This document shows, piece by piece, positions 6,402-6,414 of a stretch of 6,414 nt of DNA. The stretch is from positions 1 to 6,414 of the forward strand of contig JAGLTN010000629.1 of NCBI GenBank assembly GCA_023135255.1, written 5' to 3'. The first letter of the stretch is position 1. The number at the start of each line of letters is the position of its first letter. The notes beneath the pieces are model-generated. The model searched no databases, had not been told where the DNA came from, and worked only from the letters and a program-made list of their open reading frames with translations. Origin of the DNA: Planctomycetota bacterium. Its GTDB lineage: Bacteria > Planctomycetota > Phycisphaerae > Sedimentisphaerales > Anaerobacaceae. Both the position numbers and the translations under genes were made by a program.

Positions 6402-6414
6402 ACCAAAAAATACA

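Noticed and set aside
1..6414. CRISPR array, tRNA, rRNA or insertion-sequence ends
   Set aside because: No regularly spaced repeats, cloverleaf-like sequence, rRNA segments or transposase motifs were found on reading both strands.

Overview
The window joins two different kinds of DNA. The left half (to about 3.3 kb) carries one long plus-strand gene. It encodes an exported PQQ-like beta-propeller protein of 1062 residues with a SAM-methyltransferase-like domain set between two propeller parts. I associate this architecture with Planctomycetota (Phycisphaerae-like lineages), and the moderate G+C and weak ribosome binding site fit, but the assignment is an inference from one gene. The first 66 bases are an open frame ending in a stop and may be the tail of an upstream gene.

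A short intergenic stretch (3309-3522) follows. It holds a hairpin with a T-run suited to terminate the propeller gene, an unexplained GC-rich segment that may be a degraded dispersed repeat, and a sigma70-like promoter placed so close to the next start codon that the transcript would be leaderless.

The right half (about 3.5-6.4 kb) is visibly more AT-rich and looks like an accessory or defence-type cassette. On the plus strand is a PD-(D/E)XK nuclease-like protein of the sce7726 family. Tail to tail with it, overlapping by 8 bp, is a tightly packed minus-strand operon: a small two-segment membrane protein, an ImmA/IrrE-type zinc metallopeptidase (HELGH), and a Beta-protein family member. The operon has 2-nt and ATGA junctions and a near-consensus promoter at the right edge, with a 12-bp perfect palindrome over its -10 box.

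sce7726-type proteins are usually named for pairing with sce7725-type proteins, which resemble the Beta family. The cassette may therefore be a rearranged relative of that pair, joined to a membrane protein and a protease. A plausible but untested model is signal perception at the membrane, proteolytic activation or de-repression by the ImmA-like enzyme, and a nuclease/Beta-protein effector pair. No tRNA, rRNA, CRISPR array, integrase or recognisable insertion sequence was seen.
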